Source: CAZWDO01 sp964632485 [NCBI: uncultured bacterium]
GTDB taxonomy: Bacteria > JAGOEH01
NCBI GenBank assembly: GCA_964632485.1
Contig: CAZWDO010000002.1
Coordinates: 80,241 to 144,240 of the forward strand
Reading direction: 5' to 3'
DNA: 64,000 nt
This document shows, in pieces, positions 45,983 through 52,932 of this stretch. Numbering within the stretch: position 1 is the first letter of the stretch; each line of letters begins with the position of its first letter. A model generated the notes under the pieces. That model was not told where the DNA came from. It searched no databases and saw only the letters and a program-made list of their open reading frames with translations. The position numbers and the translations under genes are program-made.

Positions 45983-47661
45983 TTCGATTTATTGGTTCCG
46001 GTGATTCCGGCGGTAAAGCTCAGGGACTCATCGACAGCCTGGCGTTGATCGAACAGTTTTCAGCTTCCTTGCCGTTTAGTGGGATCATGTTAAATATTCC
46101 GCAAATGATCATTATCCGTAGTGATTTATTTACCCGTTTTGTCTCTCATAACGGCCTTATTGAACGAATCGAACCGGATTCGTCGGATATCGATATCGCC
46201 CGATATTTTTTGCAGGGCGATATCCCTGCTGAGTGGATAGGAGACCTCCGCCGTGTGAGTGATTCATTGAAAGTCCCCCTGGCAATCCGTTCTTCGGCGT
46301 TGTTGGAAGACGCGCGGCAATTGCCTTTTGCGGGTGTGTATCTAACTAAAATGATTCCCAACCATCAATTGGATCCCTCTATTCGCTTTCACCAGTTTTT
46401 AGAAGCGATCAAACTTGTGTGGAGTTCAACCTATTATGGGAATGTCCGGGCGTGTCGCCAATCATTAGGCTTAGCGCCTTTTGGGGAACAAATGGCCGTA
46501 CTGATTCAGCCGATTGTCGGCGCTCGTTGGAATCATTACTTTTTCCCTCTGGTTTCCGGAGTGGCGCGTTCCCATAATTATTATCCATTCCCTGGAACCT
46601 GCGCCGAGGATGGGGTTGCGCAATTGGCTTTGGGTTTGGGGAAAACGATTGTTGATAATCATCCCAGTTGGATATACTCCCCGGCTAATCCGGGTCTGTC
46701 GATGCCTTTTCCTTCTTTCAAAGCCATGCTTCAGGCCACTCAAACCCGTTTTTGGGCCATCGATTTAAGCCGCCAATTTCAGTATGATCCATTTTCTGAA
46801 ACTGAATATATGAGCTATTTATCGTTGAAGCAGGCAGAGATTCCAGCGGTTTTACGCTATGTCGCATCCACCTGGCATCCGGAAAACGATCGACTCGAGA
46901 TGGGCGCTTTTGATAAAGGGCCGCGGGTATTGAATTTTGCTCCATTGCTTCAATCCTCTTTGCTTCCCTTCAATCCCTTGATCCGTTTGTTACTGGCAGA
47001 ATTGACTGCTGTTTATCCCCAAGGAGTGGAAATTGAATTTGCCCTGCAAATTGATGATTTACCACAAACCGTTCCCATTTTTAATGTTTTGCAGATTCGG
47101 GGATTAAACTCGATTCAAACTCAGCTTATGCTACCCCTTGATACTATCCCCCGGGAGAAAATAGTGGTTCAGTCGCGTCAGACGTTGGGTGAAGGCATGA
47201 AACGATCGATTCGGGATATCGTTTATCTGTTGCCGGACTGTTTTAATCTTGTCCATACTCTTCAAATCGCTTCAGAATTGGAGAGTGTGAACCGATTTCT
47301 TATGGAAAACCACCGAACATGCCTTTTAATCGTTTTTGGTCGTTTGGGAAGCTCTGATCCCTGGTTGGGTGTGCCGGTAACCTGGCCGCAAATTTCCAGC
47401 GCGGAAGTGATTGTGGAGGGTGGTCTTGATCAGTTTCAACCTGATCTCAGCCAGGGATCCCATTTTTTTCATAATCTTTCTAATCTGGGAGTGTTCTATT
47501 TATCTCTTAATAAAACGGAAACCGATGCGATCAATTGGAATTGGTTAAGGGAATTAACCTGCATCCGTGAAACTGATTTTCTTCGACATGTTGAGTATAT
47601 GCCAGGACTTAATGCCGCCATATCGTCCCATAACCAGCAAGGAGTAGTTTTCTATGATTGA
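45973..47661 (+). CDS. Non-canonical PEP-synthase-like protein (PPDK N-terminal ATP-grasp domain, no phosphohistidine domain)
   Basis: About 562 residues. The N-terminus (GSGDSGGKAQGLID) and LAIRSSALLEDARQLPFAG (about 104-121) are the ATP-grasp signatures of the pyruvate phosphate dikinase/PEP synthase N-terminal domain. The central swivel domain with its catalytic His (TxHxAI type) and the C-terminal PEP-binding barrel are missing. In their place is a C-terminal module with FGRLGSSDPWLGVPVTW and QGSHFFHNLSNLG, which recurs in the next gene. A TTG at 45958 is an alternative start, but the ATG at 45973 begins at the conserved region. It overlaps gdhA by 10 bases and the next gene by 8. It probably binds ATP; reaction unknown. 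Confidence 0.75.
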   Translation: MGVIRFIGSGDSGGKAQGLIDSLALIEQFSASLPFSGIMLNIPQMIIIRSDLFTRFVSHNGLIERIEPDSSDIDIARYFLQGDIPAEWIGDLRRVSDSLKVPLAIRSSALLEDARQLPFAGVYLTKMIPNHQLDPSIRFHQFLEAIKLVWSSTYYGNVRACRQSLGLAPFGEQMAVLIQPIVGARWNHYFFPLVSGVARSHNYYPFPGTCAEDGVAQLALGLGKTIVDNHPSWIYSPANPGLSMPFPSFKAMLQATQTRFWAIDLSRQFQYDPFSETEYMSYLSLKQAEIPAVLRYVASTWHPENDRLEMGAFDKGPRVLNFAPLLQSSLLPFNPLIRLLLAELTAVYPQGVEIEFALQIDDLPQTVPIFNVLQIRGLNSIQTQLMLPLDTIPREKIVVQSRQTLGEGMKRSIRDIVYLLPDCFNLVHTLQIASELESVNRFLMENHRTCLLIVFGRLGSSDPWLGVPVTWPQISSAEVIVEGGLDQFQPDLSQGSHFFHNLSNLGVFYLSLNKTETDAINWNWLRELTCIRETDFLRHVEYMPGLNAAISSHNQQGVVFYD

Positions 47662-50600
47662 GCAAAATCCAACGTTTGATAAAATCTATCACACCTTGAA
47701 TGAACGGGCCAAGGAACTCAATTGTCTCTACCATGTAGAAGAAATTCTGGCAAAATTGGAAACTGATGATCTGAATATTCTTCAGGAAATCATTGAAGCG
47801 ATCCCACCGGGTTGGCAGTATCCCGATATTTGTATGGTGCGTCTGGAGATCGATGGGAAAATTGTCGCAAGCCGCTGTTTCTGGGAGAGTCCATGGGTGT
47901 TGAAAGTAGCTATTCAGACGGATGAAGCTACCATCGGTACTCTGGAGGTTTTTTACGGAGAAGCTCGACCCCCTGCGGACGAGGGGCCATTTCTGCGGGA
48001 AGAACGTCGTTTGATTAATACCATTGCTGAACGTATTGGCCAATCTTTTTTCCATTTAAAATTAAAGCTGCTCTTTCAGCAATGGGAAAAAGCAAAAACC
48101 GAATTGTCGGAAAACCACATTACAGAATGGCAGGTAATCCTTAATCTGCTGCTGAAAACCGATGCCAATCTCTATATGATTGTTTCCCGAAAAATGATGA
48201 ACCACCTTTTTTGGAGCGGGATTGAGGAAGCTAAAAACTATATCCATATATTCAATGCTCATATACAATCGGCCAACCAGGTTCTGCTGGGTGATGAAAA
48301 TCGTCCGCAAACGCGCCAATCACTGAAAAAATTGATTGAATTAAATCAAAACATTTTTACCATCGCTTCCCGTTATCTTGCCAATCAGGAAATTTTGAAT
48401 TTGATACAAAAATGGATCGGCGAGGATAAATCTTCGTTTTTAATCCGGATACTGGAAAATCCAGATAGTCCTCTTTCTGAAATAACTGATGCGATTGCCC
48501 GGTTTCATCATTTGGCGCTAAATGAAGTTGAGCTTTCGCCGGCCGCTCTCAAAGGTATCCATGTTTCGCTGATTCGGCGTTTTTTTACGGATCAGTTGGA
48601 GTATCTCAATATTGCCAAATCATTTGTAAGTATCCAGGATTTTTATGATTTACAAAAACGGATCATCCATCCGCCGGACAGTCATGGTAAACTGGGGGGT
48701 AAAAGCGCCGGTTTATTTTTAGCATTGCAAATTCTTAAAAGCTGTGATGATTCAACCGCTGCTTTTTTACAAAACCTCTCTGCGCCGAAAACCTGGTATA
48801 TCACATCCGATGGACTGCATCATTTTGTTTACTATAATAATCTGGAAGATGTCCTGGAACAAAAATATAAGGAACTGGATCAAATTCGCCAGGAATACCC
48901 GCATATCATTCAATTATTTAAAAATTCGCAATTCCCGCCGGATTTGGTAAAAGGATTGGCCTTAGCGCTTGATGATTTTGGCGCTAAACCATTAATTGTA
49001 AGAAGTTCAAGTTTATTGGAAGACCGATTGGGGGCGGCTTTTTCGGGTAAATACAAGAGTTTATTTTTAGCGAATCAGGGAACAAGGGAACAGCGGTTAG
49101 AAGCTTTAGCAGACGCGATCGCCGAGGTTTATGCTTCCACGTTTGGACCCGATCCGATTTTGTATCGTCAACAACGCGGGTTACTTGATTTCTATGAAGA
49201 AATGGGGGTCATGATCCAGGAAGTCGTAGGGAATACCTTTGGTCCCTATTATTTACCGGCTTATGCCGGTGTAGCATTCAGCCAGAACGAGTTTCGTTGG
49301 TCTTCACGTATTGAACGCAAGGATGGATTGATTCGTCTGGTGCCGGGATTGGGCACGCGCGCTGTGGATCGTTTAAGTGATGATTATCCGATTTTGCTGG
49401 CGCCGGGGAAACCCGATTTGCGTGTCAATATATCCATGGAAGACCAATTGCGTTACACGCCTAAAAAAATTGATGTGATTAATCTATCGACCAACCAGTT
49501 TGAAACGGTTTCCGTACGTGAGTTTCTGCAAAAAATTGGCGATGCCTCCCCGTGCCCCGAGCTGCTGTTTTCAATATATGATGAAGAACATATTCGTCCC
49601 TATTCCCCGTGGGGAAATGATATTGATCCGAAAAAAATGGTGCTGAATTTTTCAGGGTTATTGGAAAAAACTCCCTTTGTCCGCCAGATCAAGGCAATTT
49701 TAGAGCGTTTGCAGAATACCTTGGAATTTCCCGTCGATATCGAGTTTGTCTCGGACGGCCGGAAACTCTATCTCCTCCAATGCCGACCCCAATATGCAAG
49801 CGGAGATTACGGATCGGCTCCCATACCCCAGGATATTCCTCAAGATGATATTTTGTTTACTGCCCACCGTCATATTTCAAATGGCCGGGTCCCGCTAATT
49901 TCACATTTAGTGTATATCCCCCCTCAGGCCTATCAGGAATTGACGGCTTTAGAGGATCTGATGGAAGTGGGAACGGTCGTTGGTCGATTGAATGCGCTAT
50001 TGCCTAAACGTCAGTTCATCTTGATCGGACCGGGTCGGTGGGGGAGTCGGGGTGATATTCGTCTGGGCGTGAATGTAACGTATGCCGATATTTGCAATAC
50101 TGCCGTTTTGATTGAAGTTGCCCGAAAAAAAGGAAACTATGTTCCCGATCTATCCTTCGGCACCCATTTTTTCCAGGATTTGGCGGAAGCAGAAATCCGA
50201 TATATTCCTCTATATCCCGATGAAGCTGATGTTGTTTTTAATGAATCGTTTATGCTGGATAGTCCCAATATGCTCAGCGCGCTATTGCCTGAATACAGGC
50301 ATCTCGAAGAAGTCATTCATGTTATCGATATCGCCCAGGTAAAAGAGAGCAAAGGTTTGCAGATTCTGCTCAATGCCGATCTCGAACAAGCGGTGGCCTA
50401 TTTCACCGGTAAAGAGGTATCCTTACCCCGGAGCGTAATTGCGACTACCGTTCAGCCATCAGTTTCCGATGCTTCATGGCGCTGGCGATCCAGTATGGCG
50501 CAACGTGTTATCGATGAATTAGATTTTCAGCGATTTGGTATTTTAGCAGTATTCTTGATGGGGAGCGTAAAAAATGCTACTGCTGGTCCGGCCAGTGACA

Positions 50601-50854
50601 TTGATTTGCTTGTTCATCTATCTGCATCAGAAAGCCAAAAAGAGGCCCTGTTAAATTGGTTCGAGGGGTGGAGTCTGTGTCTCAGTGAAATAAATTATTT
50701 GAAAACAGGTTATAAAACGAGTGGATTACTAGATGTTCATCTGATCACTGATCTGGATATCGAACAGGGAGATAGTTTTGCTGCCAAGATTGGCGCTGTT
50801 ACCGATGCTGCGCGTCTGATCAAAGCTGTTGTAGGTTATAGTGATAAACGCTGA
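47654..50854 (+). CDS. GAF-like / PEP-synthase-like ATP-grasp / nucleotidyltransferase fusion protein
   Basis: 1066 residues. The first 135 form a GAF-like sensor domain of the type usually found before histidine kinases (PPGWQYPDICMVRLEIDG, then DEGPFLREERRLINTIAERI). A helical linker follows. The PPDK N-terminal domain runs from about 345 (KLGGKSAGLFLA) with IVRSSSLLEDRLGAAFSG (about 448-465). The module GPGRWGSRGDIRLGVNV (about 791-807) and FGTHFFQDLAEAEIRY follow. No catalytic phosphohistidine motif is seen. The C-terminus (about 960-1066) is a Pol-beta-type nucleotidyltransferase: MGSVKNATAGPASDIDLLV with a third acidic residue in LDVHLI (about 1027). Its start is coupled to the previous gene; AAGGAG is present. 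Likely a regulatory or modifying enzyme. Confidence 0.75.
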   Translation: MIEQNPTFDKIYHTLNERAKELNCLYHVEEILAKLETDDLNILQEIIEAIPPGWQYPDICMVRLEIDGKIVASRCFWESPWVLKVAIQTDEATIGTLEVFYGEARPPADEGPFLREERRLINTIAERIGQSFFHLKLKLLFQQWEKAKTELSENHITEWQVILNLLLKTDANLYMIVSRKMMNHLFWSGIEEAKNYIHIFNAHIQSANQVLLGDENRPQTRQSLKKLIELNQNIFTIASRYLANQEILNLIQKWIGEDKSSFLIRILENPDSPLSEITDAIARFHHLALNEVELSPAALKGIHVSLIRRFFTDQLEYLNIAKSFVSIQDFYDLQKRIIHPPDSHGKLGGKSAGLFLALQILKSCDDSTAAFLQNLSAPKTWYITSDGLHHFVYYNNLEDVLEQKYKELDQIRQEYPHIIQLFKNSQFPPDLVKGLALALDDFGAKPLIVRSSSLLEDRLGAAFSGKYKSLFLANQGTREQRLEALADAIAEVYASTFGPDPILYRQQRGLLDFYEEMGVMIQEVVGNTFGPYYLPAYAGVAFSQNEFRWSSRIERKDGLIRLVPGLGTRAVDRLSDDYPILLAPGKPDLRVNISMEDQLRYTPKKIDVINLSTNQFETVSVREFLQKIGDASPCPELLFSIYDEEHIRPYSPWGNDIDPKKMVLNFSGLLEKTPFVRQIKAILERLQNTLEFPVDIEFVSDGRKLYLLQCRPQYASGDYGSAPIPQDIPQDDILFTAHRHISNGRVPLISHLVYIPPQAYQELTALEDLMEVGTVVGRLNALLPKRQFILIGPGRWGSRGDIRLGVNVTYADICNTAVLIEVARKKGNYVPDLSFGTHFFQDLAEAEIRYIPLYPDEADVVFNESFMLDSPNMLSALLPEYRHLEEVIHVIDIAQVKESKGLQILLNADLEQAVAYFTGKEVSLPRSVIATTVQPSVSDASWRWRSSMAQRVIDELDFQRFGILAVFLMGSVKNATAGPASDIDLLVHLSASESQKEALLNWFEGWSLCLSEINYLKTGYKTSGLLDVHLITDLDIEQGDSFAAKIGAVTDAARLIKAVVGYSDKR

Positions 50855-50885
50855 TACGGTAAAAACATAACGGAATCCGATTCTC

Positions 50886-50920
50886 AAAAAAAAAACCGTA
50901 AGCTTTAGGCTTACGGTTTT
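50886..50920. terminator. Terminator for tRNA-Asp, also usable by the upstream plus-strand operon
   Basis: AAAACCGTAAG (50892-50902) pairs with CTTACGGTTTT (50910-50920). On the minus strand the stem is followed by a run of ten T, ideal for ending the tRNA transcript. On the plus strand there are only four T. Confidence 0.85.
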
Positions 50921-50922
50921 AA

Positions 50923-50997
50923 CGGGGCCGACGAGACTCGAACTCGCGACCTCCGGCGTGACAGGCCGGCGTTCTAACCAAACTGAACTACAGCCCC
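50923..50997 (-). tRNA. tRNA-Asp (anticodon GTC)
   Basis: The minus strand folds into a full cloverleaf. The acceptor is GGGGCTG/CGGCCCC with discriminator G, the D arm contains AGTTCAGTTTGGTTAGAACG, the anticodon stem CCGGC/GCCGG encloses CTGTCAC, and the T arm contains GTTCGAGTC. The anticodon GTC is at 50960-50962. CCA is not encoded. A consensus promoter lies just upstream and a hairpin terminator directly after. Confidence 0.95.
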
Positions 50998-51011
50998 GTT
51001 TTCTTGCTCAT

Positions 51012-51040
51012 AATATAATCAAAAAAAATAGTTTTGTCAA
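51012..51040 (-). promoter_or_regulatory. Promoter of tRNA-Asp
   Basis: On the minus strand TTGACA (51035-51040), a 17-base spacer and TATATT (51012-51017), ending 15 bases before the mature tRNA 5' end. Confidence 0.8.
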
Positions 51041-51059
51041 GCCCAATTTTGTCGTTTTT

Positions 51060-52586
51060 TTATTCTTTTGGAATTTTTATGGCAAGATAAAAGGCGTTTT
51101 CGGCTCGTTTAATCAATATTAAAAATGATTTATCAGGGGTTATACGTTTCATCGCTTCTCTAAAATCGGCCACTTGTCGGATCGGTTGGTCGCTGATTTC
51201 CTTAATCAAGTCGCCTTCGCGTAATCCATAAACAGCGGCAGAGGAATGCGGATCAATTTCGGTGATGACAATCCCAGTTTCCTGGTTGCTTAAGCGAAGC
51301 CGTTGGCGTAAAGCCGGTGTAATATCACTCACCTGAATGCCAAATTTCGAACTCATAACACTTGCGCTTTCATTCTCTTTATCCGCCGAGCGCTCAATTG
51401 AACCTGAAACGGCCAGTTCATCTCTGAATTCTTCCAGCTTGACCTCTACGCTTTCTTTCTTTCCATCGCGATAAAAATCAACTTTGACTTTTTCATTGGG
51501 ATTCTTGGTACCGACAATACTGACCAATTGGCTGTTATCCTCGATGTTTTGATCATCGATTGCCACTATTACATCCTTGGGCTGAAGTTTTGCCTTGGAA
51601 GCGGGAGAATTATCCACAACAGCTTGAATAATGGCTCCTTTATTAGAAGGGAGTTTGAGAGCTTCCGCCATTTCCTGAGACACGCCACCAACACTGACGC
51701 CCAGCCAGGCTCGCACTATCCGGCCTTTTTCTACCAGATCCTTCATGGCTTTCATGGCATTGTTGATTGGGATGGCAAAACCGATACCCTGGTTACCGCC
51801 TGAATTTGAAATGATAGCCGTATTGATACCGATCAATTCACCTTTTAAATTGATGAGAGCGCCACCACTATTCCCCGGATTTATCGGCGCCGATGTTTGC
51901 AGATAATTTTCAAAACGGGTTCTGACACCCCCTCCCCCGATTTCCGGATTGCGCCCTTTAGCGCTGATAATTCCTTCGGTAACAGTATGTTTCAGCTTTT
52001 CACTAAACGGCGATCCGATGGCCATCACCCATTCTCCAATCCGAACCTCATCTGAATTGCCGATTCTGATCGGTTTAAGATTATCCGCATCAATTTTTAG
52101 TACGGCAATATCATATTCTTCAGATTTACTAATCAGTTTTGCATCCAGTTCCCGGTTGTCCCATAACGATACTTTGATTTTATCTGCTTGCGCAACTACA
52201 TGATAATTAGTAATAATATGACCTTCTTGATCGACGATGACCCCCGAACCCAATGCATAGCTTTCACGGGGTGTTTGAGGCATATTAAAAAAATCACGGA
52301 AAAAATCATCCAGCAGCGGGTTGTTTGTTTGATAAGAGCGGTTGATATGAGTAGTTGAAATTGTAACTACTGCTGACATAGAGCTTTGCGATGCATTTAC
52401 AAATGCTTGGTTCAACTGATTAACGAAATTTTCATCAATAGAAACCTTGCCCAAATTTCCGGGTTCAACTTCCTGCGCGATTTTTTGACTTGCTAAATCA
52501 AAATTTCCGGAAATAATTAAACCCATCATTATGCCTAAACTCAATAAAAAGATCATACTCAAAAATTTTCCTGTATGCCGCATCAT
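51060..52586 (-). CDS. HtrA/DegP-type periplasmic serine protease
   Basis: The 508-residue protein has an N-terminal signal or anchor helix (about 9-27). A trypsin-like domain carries the catalytic triad His129 (ITNYHVV), Asp159 (EEYDIAVLKID) and Ser240 (NPGNSGGAL). Two PDZ domains follow (about 290-380 and 415-505). It degrades or refolds misfolded envelope proteins. The acidic insert LLDDFFRDFFNMP near 91-103 is the regulatory LA-loop region. AAAGGAGAC precedes the ATG. The gene is monocistronic, with its 3' end near the tRNA promoter. Confidence 0.95.
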   Translation of the reverse strand: MMRHTGKFLSMIFLLSLGIMMGLIISGNFDLASQKIAQEVEPGNLGKVSIDENFVNQLNQAFVNASQSSMSAVVTISTTHINRSYQTNNPLLDDFFRDFFNMPQTPRESYALGSGVIVDQEGHIITNYHVVAQADKIKVSLWDNRELDAKLISKSEEYDIAVLKIDADNLKPIRIGNSDEVRIGEWVMAIGSPFSEKLKHTVTEGIISAKGRNPEIGGGGVRTRFENYLQTSAPINPGNSGGALINLKGELIGINTAIISNSGGNQGIGFAIPINNAMKAMKDLVEKGRIVRAWLGVSVGGVSQEMAEALKLPSNKGAIIQAVVDNSPASKAKLQPKDVIVAIDDQNIEDNSQLVSIVGTKNPNEKVKVDFYRDGKKESVEVKLEEFRDELAVSGSIERSADKENESASVMSSKFGIQVSDITPALRQRLRLSNQETGIVITEIDPHSSAAVYGLREGDLIKEISDQPIRQVADFREAMKRITPDKSFLILIKRAENAFYLAIKIPKE

Positions 52587-52690
52587 TGTCTCCTTTTAAT
52601 TCAGGTGAAAGTTGATTTTTTGGCGCCTTTTAGTAAATATAAACTGATTTCATACCCGATGGGTTCCCAAATTTCATATATAAAATTTTC

Positions 52691-52719
52691 TTGACACTAG
52701 CGCTAAATTGTTTTATATT
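52691..52719 (+). promoter_or_regulatory. Consensus promoter upstream of the AsmA gene
   Basis: TTGACA (52691-52696), a 17-base spacer and TATATT (52714-52719). The long leader (about 205 bases) to the AsmA start holds a small reading frame. Confidence 0.7.
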
Positions 52720-52738
52720 ATCATCAAACTAATATCGT

Positions 52739-52852
52739 ATGAGTCGCTTGGCAGAATTTGTAGGATTTCAAATGAATAAACGCAACGTAGATACCGTCGA
52801 GCGCGAAATGGTCACAATAGGATATGATTCCAACTCTGCTTCCGCTGGATGA
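52739..52852 (+). CDS. Possible 37-residue leader or small protein
   Basis: ATG at 52739, about 12 bases after the predicted transcription start, and TGA at 52850-52852. An inner ATG at 52772 has AGGA 7 bases upstream and would give 26 residues. The C-terminal half (NVDTVEREMVTIGYDSNSAS) reads like protein, faintly similar to the start of a KTSC-type domain. It may be a leader ORF or a degraded gene. Confidence 0.25.
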   Translation: MSRLAEFVGFQMNKRNVDTVEREMVTIGYDSNSASAG

Positions 52853-52932
52853 GGGATTTTAATAATCAGGCATGAATATTAAGGATTTGCGATGGTATAT
52901 CGCAGTAACATTTAACGTCACAGGAGTTTAAT

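Larger units (their letters stand above)
52587..52932. other. Divergent intergenic region between htrA and the AsmA gene
   Basis: 346 bases. It contains a consensus plus-strand promoter (52691-52719) and a 37-codon frame after it. I could not find a convincing minus-strand promoter for the protease gene. Confidence 0.5.
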
